Origin: Candidatus Falkowbacteria bacterium
Lineage (GTDB): Bacteria; Patescibacteriota; Patescibacteriia; Patescibacteriales; Patescibacteriaceae
Length of the DNA stretch: 64,000 bases
Direction: 5' to 3'
NCBI GenBank assembly: GCA_016699775.1
Contig: CP065010.1
Span: 62,001-126,000, forward strand
Under the pieces are notes generated by a model, which saw only the letters and a program-made list of their open reading frames with translations, had not been told where the DNA came from and searched no databases. A program made the translations under genes and the position numbers. Below are positions 1 through 6,046 of the stretch, one piece after another. Numbering within the stretch: the stretch's first letter is position 1; each line of letters opens with the position of its first letter.

Positions 1-381
1 CCTGATTATGGAAGAACAGTTGATATCGTAACTAAGGCGGCAATTTCTCGTATGACTATTCCAGCTTTGATCCCGGTTGTTGTGCCAATTATTGTTGGCT
101 TTGGTTTGGGCGTTGAAGCTCTTGGTGGATTATTAATTGGAACAATTATTACAGGTATTTTTGTAGCTATTTCTATGACCTCAGGTGGAGGTGCTTGGGA
201 TAATGCCAAAAAATATATTGAGAACGGATTTTTTGGAGGCAAAGGTTCTGAGGCTCACAAAGCTGCTGTAACTGGTGATACTGTTGGTGATCCATACAAA
301 GATACAGCAGGACCGGCTATTAATCCAATGATTAAAATTATTAACATCATCGCCCTTCTGATTGTTGGACTTTTGATTTAA
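1..381 (+). CDS. hppA: Membrane-bound ion-pumping pyrophosphatase, C-terminal part
   Basis: C-terminal 126 residues of a membrane pyrophosphatase, which couples hydrolysis of pyrophosphate to H+ or Na+ export across the cytoplasmic membrane. The frame is open from base 1, so the gene begins outside the window. The motif [12 protein letters not shown] (about residues 63-74 of the fragment) and the acidic motif [18 protein letters not shown], both part of the family's pyrophosphate/Mg site, are intact, and the protein ends in a hydrophobic helix as expected. Two further membrane helices ([17 protein letters not shown] and [14 protein letters not shown]) precede these motifs. The ion specificity cannot be read from this fragment. 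Confidence 0.95.
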   Translation, partial: PDYGRTVDIVTKAAISRMTIPALIPVVVPIIVGFGLGVEALGGLLIGTIITGIFVAISMTSGGGAWDNAKKYIENGFFGGKGSEAHKAAVTGDTVGDPYKDTAGPAINPMIKIINIIALLIVGLLI

Positions 382-390
382 ACATTGACC

Positions 391-1683
391 ATGAAAGTAG
401 AAAGAAAAAATATTTCTGAAAATCGAATAGAGTTAATCATTGAAGTTAGTGCTGAAGAAATGGTTGATTATTGTAAGATTGCCGCTCAAACAATTTCAGA
501 AAATACAAAAATTGAAGGATTTCGACCTGGAAAAGCGCCTTATGACATAGTTAAGGCGAGGGTTGGTGATATGGTGATTCTTGAAGAAGCATCACGTGTC
601 GCAGTCTCAAAAAGCATTGATAAAGCGATAACTGATAACGTTACCGAAGAATGGGTTGGTCAACCAGAAATAACTATTTCTAAACTTGCTCCAGAAAATC
701 CTTTTGAATATCGAGCATTAATGACATTGTTGCCATCTGTTGAACTTGGCGTCTATAAAGATTTAAATTTAGAGCCAGTATCAGTAGTTGTTTCAGATGA
801 TGAAGTTGAAAAAATGATTGAACAGTTACGCGATGTTCGTGTTAAAGAAGCGGCTGTTGATCGTGCTTCTGAACATGGTGACAAAGTAATAGCTGATGTA
901 AATTTATTTTTAGATAAAGTTCCGGTTGAAGGTGGTCAAGCAAAAGAAGTGGCAGTGATTCTTGGTAAAGATTATTTTGTGCCTGGTTTTGATGAACAAG
1001 TAACAGGAATGAAGGCTGATGAAAGTCGTGAATTTTTTCTAACCTACCCAGCTGACCATCATCAGAAAGGTTTGGCTGGAAAAAAAATTGAGTTTACCGT
1101 AAAAGTAAAGCAAGTGTATAGCCGTGAATTACCAATTGTTGATACTGAGTTTGTTTCTGCCTTTGGTTTAAAAGATGTTGACGAGTTAAAGAAAAATATT
1201 ATTCAAAGCCTAGAAGCTGAAAAAAAATCTGAGGCTGATAATACCTTTGAGCGAACAATGCTTGAAAAAATTATTAGTAATTCTACTTTAGGTGAATTGC
1301 CTGATAGTTTAATTATGCAAGAAGCTCGAACCATGATGCATGAACTTGAACATAATGTTACTCGTTCAGGTGGAAAGTTTGAAGACTATCTTTCAAATAT
1401 TGGTAAGACAACTCAACAATTAATTTCTGATTTTCGACCACAAGCAACTGATCGAGTAAAGGCGGCGCTTGTGTTGCGAGAAATAATTAAAGCTGAGAAT
1501 ATTATAGTAAGTGATAGCGATATTGAAACAGAATTAGATTTGTTAAAAAAGCAATATGGCCATGATCAAAAAGCTATGGAGTCTTTAACTAATCCGGCGT
1601 ATCGTCGACATCTTTCTACCTTGTTGTTAAATAGAGAGATTTTGAAAAAATTAAAAGATTGGAATACTAAACAATCTCTATGA
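391..1683 (+). CDS. tig: Trigger factor, ribosome-associated chaperone
   Basis: Trigger factor binds the ribosome near the peptide exit and shields nascent chains. The protein is 430 residues, a normal length. The ribosome-binding signature GFRPGKAP lies at residues 43-50, an FKBP-type peptidyl-prolyl isomerase domain spans roughly 150-235, and a helical C-terminal chaperone domain follows. I start at the ATG at 391 because the protein then begins MKVERKNISEN, the usual family start; a TTG two codons earlier is possible. There is no SD sequence. The gene lies 9 nt after the pyrophosphatase stop and its TGA overlaps the smpB start (ATGA), so the three are likely cotranscribed. Confidence 0.97.
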   Translation: MKVERKNISENRIELIIEVSAEEMVDYCKIAAQTISENTKIEGFRPGKAPYDIVKARVGDMVILEEASRVAVSKSIDKAITDNVTEEWVGQPEITISKLAPENPFEYRALMTLLPSVELGVYKDLNLEPVSVVVSDDEVEKMIEQLRDVRVKEAAVDRASEHGDKVIADVNLFLDKVPVEGGQAKEVAVILGKDYFVPGFDEQVTGMKADESREFFLTYPADHHQKGLAGKKIEFTVKVKQVYSRELPIVDTEFVSAFGLKDVDELKKNIIQSLEAEKKSEADNTFERTMLEKIISNSTLGELPDSLIMQEARTMMHELEHNVTRSGGKFEDYLSNIGKTTQQLISDFRPQATDRVKAALVLREIIKAENIIVSDSDIETELDLLKKQYGHDQKAMESLTNPAYRRHLSTLLLNREILKKLKDWNTKQSL

Positions 1684-2144
1684 CCGTCCTTGCGCTAAAC
1701 AAACGGGCCCGGTATGACTATGAGGTGCTCGAAACATTTAGCGCTGGTATTGTGTTAAGCGGAGCAGAAGTAAAATCAGCTAAGGCGGGCCAAGTTAGCC
1801 TTAAAGGTAGTTATGTAGTTTTCCATTCTAATGCTCATCATATTGAAGCCTTTGTAATCAACGTTCATATTTCCCCATATAAGTATGCTGTAAAAAAGGA
1901 ATTATACCTTCCTGATGCTCCACGAAAACTCCTTCTTCGTAGACGAGAAATCAACTATTTATTAGGAAAAAGAGAGGAAAAAGGCTTGACATTAGTGCCC
2001 TTAAAACTATATACTGAGAGAAGTCTTGTAAAGCTAGAATTCGCTGTAGCTCGCGGAAAAAAGCGTTTTGATAAGCGAGAAACAGAGAAGCGCCGAGACA
2101 TAAAACGTCGCTTAAAAGGTATTCGCCAATCTGGCATATTATAG
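1680..2144 (+). CDS. smpB: SsrA-binding protein SmpB
   Basis: SmpB binds tmRNA and delivers it to stalled ribosomes for trans-translation. The 154-residue protein has the family core (GIVLSGAEVKSAKAGQVSLKGSYV near the N terminus) and the basic C-terminal tail KRETEKRRDIKRRLKG that enters the mRNA channel. The start overlaps the tig stop codon (ATGA), which implies translational coupling. The tmRNA gene lies 23 nt downstream, so both partners of the rescue pathway sit together. Confidence 0.97.
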   Translation: MTVLALNKRARYDYEVLETFSAGIVLSGAEVKSAKAGQVSLKGSYVVFHSNAHHIEAFVINVHISPYKYAVKKELYLPDAPRKLLLRRREINYLLGKREEKGLTLVPLKLYTERSLVKLEFAVARGKKRFDKRETEKRRDIKRRLKGIRQSGIL

Positions 2145-2167
2145 ACAGTTCATAGACAAGAAAAGCC

Positions 2168-2541
2168 GGGGATGCCAGGCTTTGATAATAAGTTTTGCTC
2201 ATGTATGCAGAAGGTGCTGGTTGCCACCTAAATCCGACCAAACTACAGTTGTAAAAACTGCTACAGCGCAACCAATCTTCTCAATGAAGATCCCGGTTTA
2301 CGCTACTGTTGCCGCCTAAGAGCCGCAACCATCCGCCCAACAAGCCTACGCGTTGGATCACGGGTGTCATCAGTAGGCTAGGTTAATAGTTGCCGCTTGA
2401 GGCTATTAATTTAAATTCCCAAGCTGGTTTTCATCTTTTTTGTTAGATCTTAAGGATGGAAACAAGACAACAGATCTGACTATTTCTGTAGGCGTGCTTG
2501 AGTTGACTTGTTAGACAGGGGTTCAACTCCCCTCATCTCCA
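2168..2541 (+). ncRNA. ssrA: tmRNA (ssrA)
   Basis: Transfer-messenger RNA. The 5' end GGGGATG pairs with CATCTCC at 2534-2540; the third pair is G-U, the alanine identity element. The T arm (AGGGG TTCAACT CCCCT) directly precedes the acceptor strand, and CCA is not encoded. A tag frame ends in ...PVYATVAA followed by TAA at 2317-2319. If decoding resumes at the GTA at 2251 the tag is 22 codons, longer than the common ten or so, but the resume codon is uncertain. The smpB gene is immediately upstream. Confidence 0.93.
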
Positions 2542-2545
2542 CACA

Positions 2546-2640
2546 ACTAGGTTATAAAGTTGTAAGGTTATAAAGTTTATAAAGTAAGATTCAAACTAAC
2601 TTTATAACATTATAACTTTATGAACCTTATACTCTATTGT
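2546..2640 (+). repeat. AT-rich palindromic spacer repeat
   Basis: Spacer made of variants of TTATAAAGTT and its complement, forming an imperfect inverted repeat. Similar spacers recur at 2731-2818, 2899-3003, 3806-3865 and 4851-4936, between stable-RNA genes and translation genes. They may act as processing or termination hairpins. Confidence 0.7.
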
Positions 2641-2642
2641 TT

Positions 2643-2728
2643 GCCGGAGTGGCGGAACTGGTAGACGCGACGGACTTAAAATCCGTTTGTATTAACCTGC
2701 AGTGAGGGTTCGAGTCCCTCCTTCGGCA
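2643..2728 (+). tRNA. tRNA-Leu (TAA)
   Basis: Class II tRNA of 86 nt. Acceptor GCCGGAG pairs with CTTCGGC; the anticodon loop CTTAAAA places TAA at 2677-2679; a long variable arm precedes the T arm GAGGG TTCGAGT CCCTC. CCA is not encoded. Confidence 0.95.
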
Positions 2729-2730
2729 CT

Positions 2731-2818
2731 AAGTTAGTTAAAAGTTATAATGTTATAAAGTTCATAAAGTAAAATACAAATTCACTTTATAACTTTCAAC
2801 TTTATAACTTTCAACTGC
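2731..2818 (+). repeat. AT-rich palindromic spacer repeat
   Basis: Same family as the spacer at 2546: TTATAAAGTT-type words and their complements, with a potential hairpin between tRNA-Leu and tRNA-Gly. Confidence 0.65.
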
Positions 2819-2823
2819 TATAT

Positions 2824-2898
2824 GCGGGTATCGTATAATGGTTATTATATTGCCTTGCCAAGGCAGAGATACGGGTTCGATTCCCGTTACCCGCTCCA
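2824..2898 (+). tRNA. tRNA-Gly (GCC)
   Basis: Acceptor GCGGGTA pairs with TACCCGC. The anticodon arm TTGCC TTGCCAA GGCAG gives GCC. The T arm is CGGG TTCGATT CCCG. Unlike its neighbours it encodes the 3' CCA (2896-2898). Confidence 0.95.
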
Positions 2899-3003
2899 AG
2901 CTGAGTATAAAGTTATAAAGTTCTTAAAGTTATAAAGCCTGAACAAATAATTACTATATAACATTAAAAACTTTATAACCTTATAACCTTATAACTTTTA
3001 ACT
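2899..3003 (+). repeat. AT-rich palindromic spacer repeat
   Basis: Third copy of the TTATAAAGTT spacer family, between tRNA-Gly and infC. It occupies the place where an infC leader would lie, and no SD is seen before infC. Confidence 0.65.
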
Positions 3004-3011
3004 AATTAGTC

Positions 3012-3572
3012 ATGCGTAGAACACACCGTCGGCCAAAAACCTACGAACCAAAAAAGAAATTTCGTTTTAACTATGGGATTCATGCTCCGATTGTTATTTT
3101 AATTGATGAAGAAGGTAATCATCACGGTGAAGTTGAAATTGCTAAAGCGATTGCGATGGCCAAAGAGGCAGAGCTTGATTTAGTTGAAGTTAATCCAACC
3201 ATTAATCCACCAATGGTGAAGATTATGGATTTTGGTCAGTTTAAATATGAGTTAGATAAAAAAGCCCAAAAACAAAAAACACACCATAAAAAAGTTGATA
3301 CTAAGGGGATTCGACTTTCAATTCGAATTGGTGAGCATGATTTAGGTGTTCGTCGAGAACAAGCCAAAAAATTCTTGGCCAAAGGTAATAAATTACGCAT
3401 TGAATTGCCATTACGAGGTCGTGAACGACAGCACCCTGAATTAGCACGGGAAGTAATTAATAAATTTGTCGCTACTTTGGAAGCAGATCCAGAAGTATCA
3501 ATAGCTGTAGAGGAAAGCTTGACAAGCCAAGGGGGAAAGTTTACTATGTTATTGACTAGCAAAAAACCTTAA
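3012..3572 (+). CDS. infC: Translation initiation factor IF-3
   Basis: IF-3 binds the 30S subunit and proofreads start-codon selection. The 186-residue protein shows the N domain (PIVILIDEEGNHHGEVEIAKA; LDLVEVNP; PPMVKIMDFGQFKYE), a basic linker, and the C domain with KGIRLSIRIGEHDLGVRREQA and the basic patch LPLRGRERQHPE. It starts at ATG rather than the rare ATT/ATC start used in many bacteria. The order infC-rpmI-rplT is the conserved bacterial operon, with gaps of 32 and 62 nt. No SD sequence precedes the start. Confidence 0.97.
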   Translation: MRRTHRRPKTYEPKKKFRFNYGIHAPIVILIDEEGNHHGEVEIAKAIAMAKEAELDLVEVNPTINPPMVKIMDFGQFKYELDKKAQKQKTHHKKVDTKGIRLSIRIGEHDLGVRREQAKKFLAKGNKLRIELPLRGRERQHPELAREVINKFVATLEADPEVSIAVEESLTSQGGKFTMLLTSKKP

Positions 3573-3604
3573 ATTTTGCCTAAGATAATAGAAATTTTGA
3601 CGAT

Positions 3605-3805
3605 ATGCCAAAGATTAAAACACACAAAGCAACAGCCAAGCGTTTTACCTTAACTAAGACTAAAAAACTTCGTAGACGTAAGGCAGGCCAAGACCATTTT
3701 AACTCTCGCGAGTCAGGAAAAGTGGTTAGAAATAAACGACGAGATATTTTTGCTCATTCAACGGATGAGAAAAATGTCCGTAGCTTTATTCCATATAAGA
3801 AATAA
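3605..3805 (+). CDS. rpmI: 50S ribosomal protein L35
   Basis: Small basic large-subunit protein, 66 residues, beginning MPKIKTHKATAKRF and ending RSFIPYKK, both characteristic of L35. It lies between infC and rplT, the classic order. No SD is visible before the ATG. Confidence 0.97.
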   Translation: MPKIKTHKATAKRFTLTKTKKLRRRKAGQDHFNSRESGKVVRNKRRDIFAHSTDEKNVRSFIPYKK

Positions 3806-3865
3806 AAGTTTAAGTTATTTTTGCTATATATTATAACTTTTAACTTTATAAACCTTTAACTAAAT
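3806..3865 (+). repeat. AT-rich spacer repeat between rpmI and rplT
   Basis: Contains TTATAACTTTTAACTTTATAAACC, part of the spacer family found around the nearby tRNA genes. Its place inside the L35-L20 operon suggests a processing or regulatory hairpin; that is an inference. Confidence 0.5.
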
Positions 3866-3867
3866 TT

Positions 3868-4218
3868 ATGCCACGAGTAAAACGAGGAACTACCCATGTA
3901 AAAAAACGACGTAAACTACTTAAGAAAACTAAGGGTTATCGTTGGGGACGAAAAAAATTAATCAAAGCAGCTAAAACTGCAGTCTTGAAGGCTGGAGTCC
4001 ATGCTTATACAGATCGTAAAACCAAAAAGCGAACTCGCCGTGCTTTGTGGCAAATTAAGATTAGTGCTTTTGTTAAGGAGCGAGGACTTTCATATTCAAA
4101 ATTTATTGGCTTGTTAAAAGCTGGTAAGGTTGAAATAGATCGAAAAATTTTAGCAGATTTAGCAGAAAATCATCCAAAAGCTCTAGATGCTATTCTGGAA
4201 AAGGTGAATAAAAAGTAA
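3868..4218 (+). CDS. rplT: 50S ribosomal protein L20
   Basis: L20 binds 23S rRNA early in 50S assembly. The 116-residue protein has the family start MPRVKRGTTHVKKRRKLL and the motif GYRWGRKKLIKAA, followed by the globular part with SYSKFIGLLKAGKVEIDRK. Full length. The start is SD-less (TAACTAAATTT before ATG). secG begins one base after the stop. Confidence 0.97.
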   Translation: MPRVKRGTTHVKKRRKLLKKTKGYRWGRKKLIKAAKTAVLKAGVHAYTDRKTKKRTRRALWQIKISAFVKERGLSYSKFIGLLKAGKVEIDRKILADLAENHPKALDAILEKVNKK

Positions 4219-4219
4219 T

Positions 4220-4441
4220 ATGGATATTCGGATCATTCAAATTTCACAAATTGTTGTTGCAATACTTTTGATAGCTGCAATATTATTGCAAAATAGAGGA
4301 ACAGGTCTTTCCGGTGTCTTTGGTGGCGGTGGTGGAGTGTACCGAACCAAACGTGGTGTTGAAAAAATGTTATTTACTACCACAATTGTTTTAATAGTAT
4401 TATTTTTTGGTCTTTCTCTTTCCCGATTACTACTAAGATAA
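4220..4441 (+). CDS. secG: Protein-export membrane protein SecG
   Basis: SecG is the small third subunit of the SecYEG translocon. The 73-residue protein has the expected two helices (IVVAILLIAAILLQ and TTTIVLIVLFFGLSL) separated by the conserved loop QNRGTGLSGVFGGGGG. It begins one base after rplT, so it is probably cotranslated with the ribosomal-protein operon. Confidence 0.92.
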   Translation: MDIRIIQISQIVVAILLIAAILLQNRGTGLSGVFGGGGGVYRTKRGVEKMLFTTTIVLIVLFFGLSLSRLLLR

Positions 4442-4484
4442 GGTTTGGAATTGGCTTATTTTAATTATTTATTAAAGCCTTTAT

Positions 4485-4766
4485 ATGAACAAAGCAGGCT
4501 TAATTGAAAAGATTTCTGAAGAGACATCATTAACCAAAAAGCAGGTTGAAGATGTTATTGAAAATCTTATCACTACAACAATTAATGAGTTAAAGGCAGG
4601 TCGCAAAGTTAACCTTGTTGGCTTTGGAACTTTTGAGGCTCGAAAGCGACACACACGTGGTGGCGTAAATCCCCAAAAACCAAATGAACGGATTCAGATT
4701 CCAGAAGTAACAGTGGCAAAGTTTAAGACAGGAAAGACTTTAAAGGACGCTTTAAAAGGAAAATAA
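4485..4766 (+). CDS. hup: HU family DNA-binding protein
   Basis: Nucleoid-associated protein of 93 residues. It shows the dimerisation helices (MNKAGLIEKISEETSLTKKQ), the motif VNLVGFGTFEARKR and the C-terminal signature KFKTGKTLKDAL. The DNA-binding arm reads GGVNPQKPNERIQIPE, with the intercalating NPQ-type tip. HU bends DNA and compacts the chromosome. It follows secG by 43 nt and is followed by a tRNA cluster. Confidence 0.96.
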   Translation: MNKAGLIEKISEETSLTKKQVEDVIENLITTTINELKAGRKVNLVGFGTFEARKRHTRGGVNPQKPNERIQIPEVTVAKFKTGKTLKDALKGK

Positions 4767-4773
4767 CCCATCA

Positions 4774-4846
4774 GCACTCGTAGCTCAATGGATAGAGCAC
4801 TTGGCTTCGGACCAAGGGGTTGTGGGTTCGAATCCTGCCGGGTGCA
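4774..4846 (+). tRNA. tRNA-Arg (TCG)
   Basis: 73 nt; acceptor GCACTCG pairs with CGGGTGC; anticodon arm CTTGG CTTCGGA CCAAG gives TCG, reading CGA-type arginine codons; T arm TGTGGG TTCGAAT CCTGCC. CCA is not encoded. Confidence 0.93.
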
Positions 4847-4850
4847 CTAA

Positions 4851-4936
4851 CATTAAGTTAAAAGCTATAAAGTTCATACAGTTAAGGTTAAACTTGGCTT
4901 TAAATACTTTCAACTTTATAACTTTTAACTGTTTAA
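4851..4936 (+). repeat. AT-rich palindromic spacer repeat
   Basis: Another copy of the TTATAAAGTT/AACTTTATAA spacer family, between tRNA-Arg and tRNA-Met. Confidence 0.6.
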
Positions 4937-4945
4937 AAAATATTT

Positions 4946-5019
4946 GGCTGGGTAGCTCAGTTGGTTAGAGCGTAGCACTCATAACGCTAAGGTCGAGAGT
5001 TCGAGCCTCTCCTCAGCCA
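4946..5019 (+). tRNA. tRNA-Met (CAT)
   Basis: Acceptor GGCTGGG pairs with CTCAGCC; D arm GCTC-AGTTGGTTA-GAGC; anticodon loop CTCATAA; T arm GAGAG TTCGAGC CTCTC. The closing pair of the anticodon stem is an A-C mismatch, also present in the second copy at 5100. It could be elongator Met or an Ile-2 tRNA needing lysidine; the D arm and acceptor look Met-like. Confidence 0.88.
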
Positions 5020-5030
5020 CTGGTATAGGA

Positions 5031-5091
5031 AGGTCGGTAGAGCAGTCGCCTCTTAAGCGAATGGTCGTAGGTTCGAATCCTACTGGGCGCA
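5031..5091 (+). pseudogene. tRNA-Lys (CTT) remnant, 5' part lost
   Basis: The 3' two-thirds matches tRNA-Lys: anticodon stem TCGC/GCGA with loop CTCTTAA (CTT), T arm GTAGG TTCGAAT CCTAC and acceptor strand TGGGCGC plus A. The 5' acceptor strand that should read GCGCCCA is absent and the D arm is shortened to GGTCGGTAGAGC, so a cloverleaf cannot close. Probably a decayed or rearranged gene, 11 nt after tRNA-Met. Confidence 0.75.
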
Positions 5092-5099
5092 CTAAATTT

Positions 5100-5175
5100 G
5101 GCTGGGTAGCTCAGTTGGTTACCTGCCGTAGCACTCATAACGCTAAGGTCGAGAGTTCGAGCCTCTCCTCAGCCA
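5100..5175 (+). pseudogene. Second tRNA-Met copy with disrupted D arm
   Basis: Identical to the tRNA-Met at 4946 except that GAGC, the 3' strand of the D stem, is replaced by CCTGCC. The D stem therefore cannot form. Everything from the anticodon arm to the 3' end is unchanged. Probably a duplicated and inactivated copy; the replacement resembles the ACCTGCCG word found again near 8911. Confidence 0.75.
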
Positions 5176-5220
5176 CAAATTTAATATAGTATAGTGCACT
5201 TATAATTTAATACTCTGAAG

Positions 5221-5254
5221 ATCCTCCTAATTCATAGATAAGGGAGGATTTTTT
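5221..5254 (+). terminator. Rho-independent terminator overlapping an SD
   Basis: ATCCTCC at 5221-5227 pairs with GGAGGAT at 5243-5249, followed by a run of T. It can end the tRNA transcript. Its 3' arm contains AGGGAGG, the SD of the gene starting at 5257, so the hairpin could also mask that start. Confidence 0.7.
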
Positions 5255-5256
5255 GT

Positions 5257-5763
5257 ATGAAAAATTATGCTTTTATTGATGCCCAAAACTTGTATTATGG
5301 AATGAAAAGTTTAGGCTGGAAATTAGATTATAAGAGGTTTAGAGTATATTTGAAAGAAAAGTATAAAGTGGAAGTGGCTTATTTGTTTATGGGGGAAATA
5401 CCGGAATATTTTTTTATATATTCTCAAATGAGAAAGGCGGGTTTTGTAATTTGTTTTAAAGAAGTTATTAGAAGTAAGCAAGGCGAAGTAAAAGGGAATA
5501 TTGATGCGGAGTTAGTACTACAAGCTATGATAGATTATTTCAAGTATCAAAAAGCAATTATTATTTCGAGCGACGGTGATTTTAGTTGTTTAGTAAAGTA
5601 TTTATATGGTCAAAATAAACTTGAGGTAGTAATGAGTCCTTATGTTGGCGACTGTTCAATACTATTAAGAAAAGCAACAAAAGGGAAAATAGTTTTTTTG
5701 CAAAAACTAAAAGAAAAAATAGAATATATTAAAATTGGTAAAAATGAAAAAGCACCGCAGTAG
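5257..5763 (+). CDS. NYN/LabA-type PIN-like domain protein
   Basis: 168 residues with the NYN fold of PIN-like nucleases: YAFIDAQNLYYG at residues 4-15 carries the first metal-binding aspartate and asparagine, GNIDAELVLQAMID in the middle carries a second acidic site, and IIISSDGDFSCLVKYL supplies the third. Such proteins are predicted RNA-cleaving enzymes (DUF88 group). The start is set by a strong SD (AGGGAGG), part of a terminator-like hairpin. The last six codons lie inside a repeat that recurs twice downstream, so the C terminus may have been replaced by repeat insertion. Confidence 0.85.
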   Translation: MKNYAFIDAQNLYYGMKSLGWKLDYKRFRVYLKEKYKVEVAYLFMGEIPEYFFIYSQMRKAGFVICFKEVIRSKQGEVKGNIDAELVLQAMIDYFKYQKAIIISSDGDFSCLVKYLYGQNKLEVVMSPYVGDCSILLRKATKGKIVFLQKLKEKIEYIKIGKNEKAPQ

Positions 5764-5946
5764 GACAAAACCTAATGAAGTGCTATTTCGAATGTATTAT
5801 AAATGTAATTATAGCTTGTTAGTAAAAATAGTCAAGGTAAAATGAAAAAGCACCGCAGTAGGACAGAACCTAATGAAGTGCTTTCCCAAGAGTTCTCTAG
5901 AGTGAAAAGGCACCCCATTAGGAATGAACTAGGTGGTATGGTTTTT
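5741..5946 (+). repeat. Three copies of a hairpin-forming repeat
   Basis: Two near-identical units (5741-5785 and 5839-5882; one base differs in the core) and one diverged unit (5903-5946). Each forms AGCAC...GTGCT around an inner TAGG...CCTA; the third ends in a T run like a terminator. The first unit supplies the stop codon of the NYN gene. Confidence 0.8.
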
Positions 5947-5999
5947 TGTGTTGATACTAAATAATATTATTAATTTTTATTTAGTAGATAGCCAACCCC

Positions 6000-6028
6000 T
6001 TGCCCTAATCCCATTTCTCCTGTATACT
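6000..6028 (+). promoter_or_regulatory. uvrA promoter
   Basis: TTGCCC at 6000-6005, 17-bp spacer, TATACT at 6023-6028. The predicted transcript starts about 12 nt before the uvrA ATG, leaving no room for a normal SD; none is present. Confidence 0.65.
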
Positions 6029-6046
6029 AACGACGAAACATAAATT

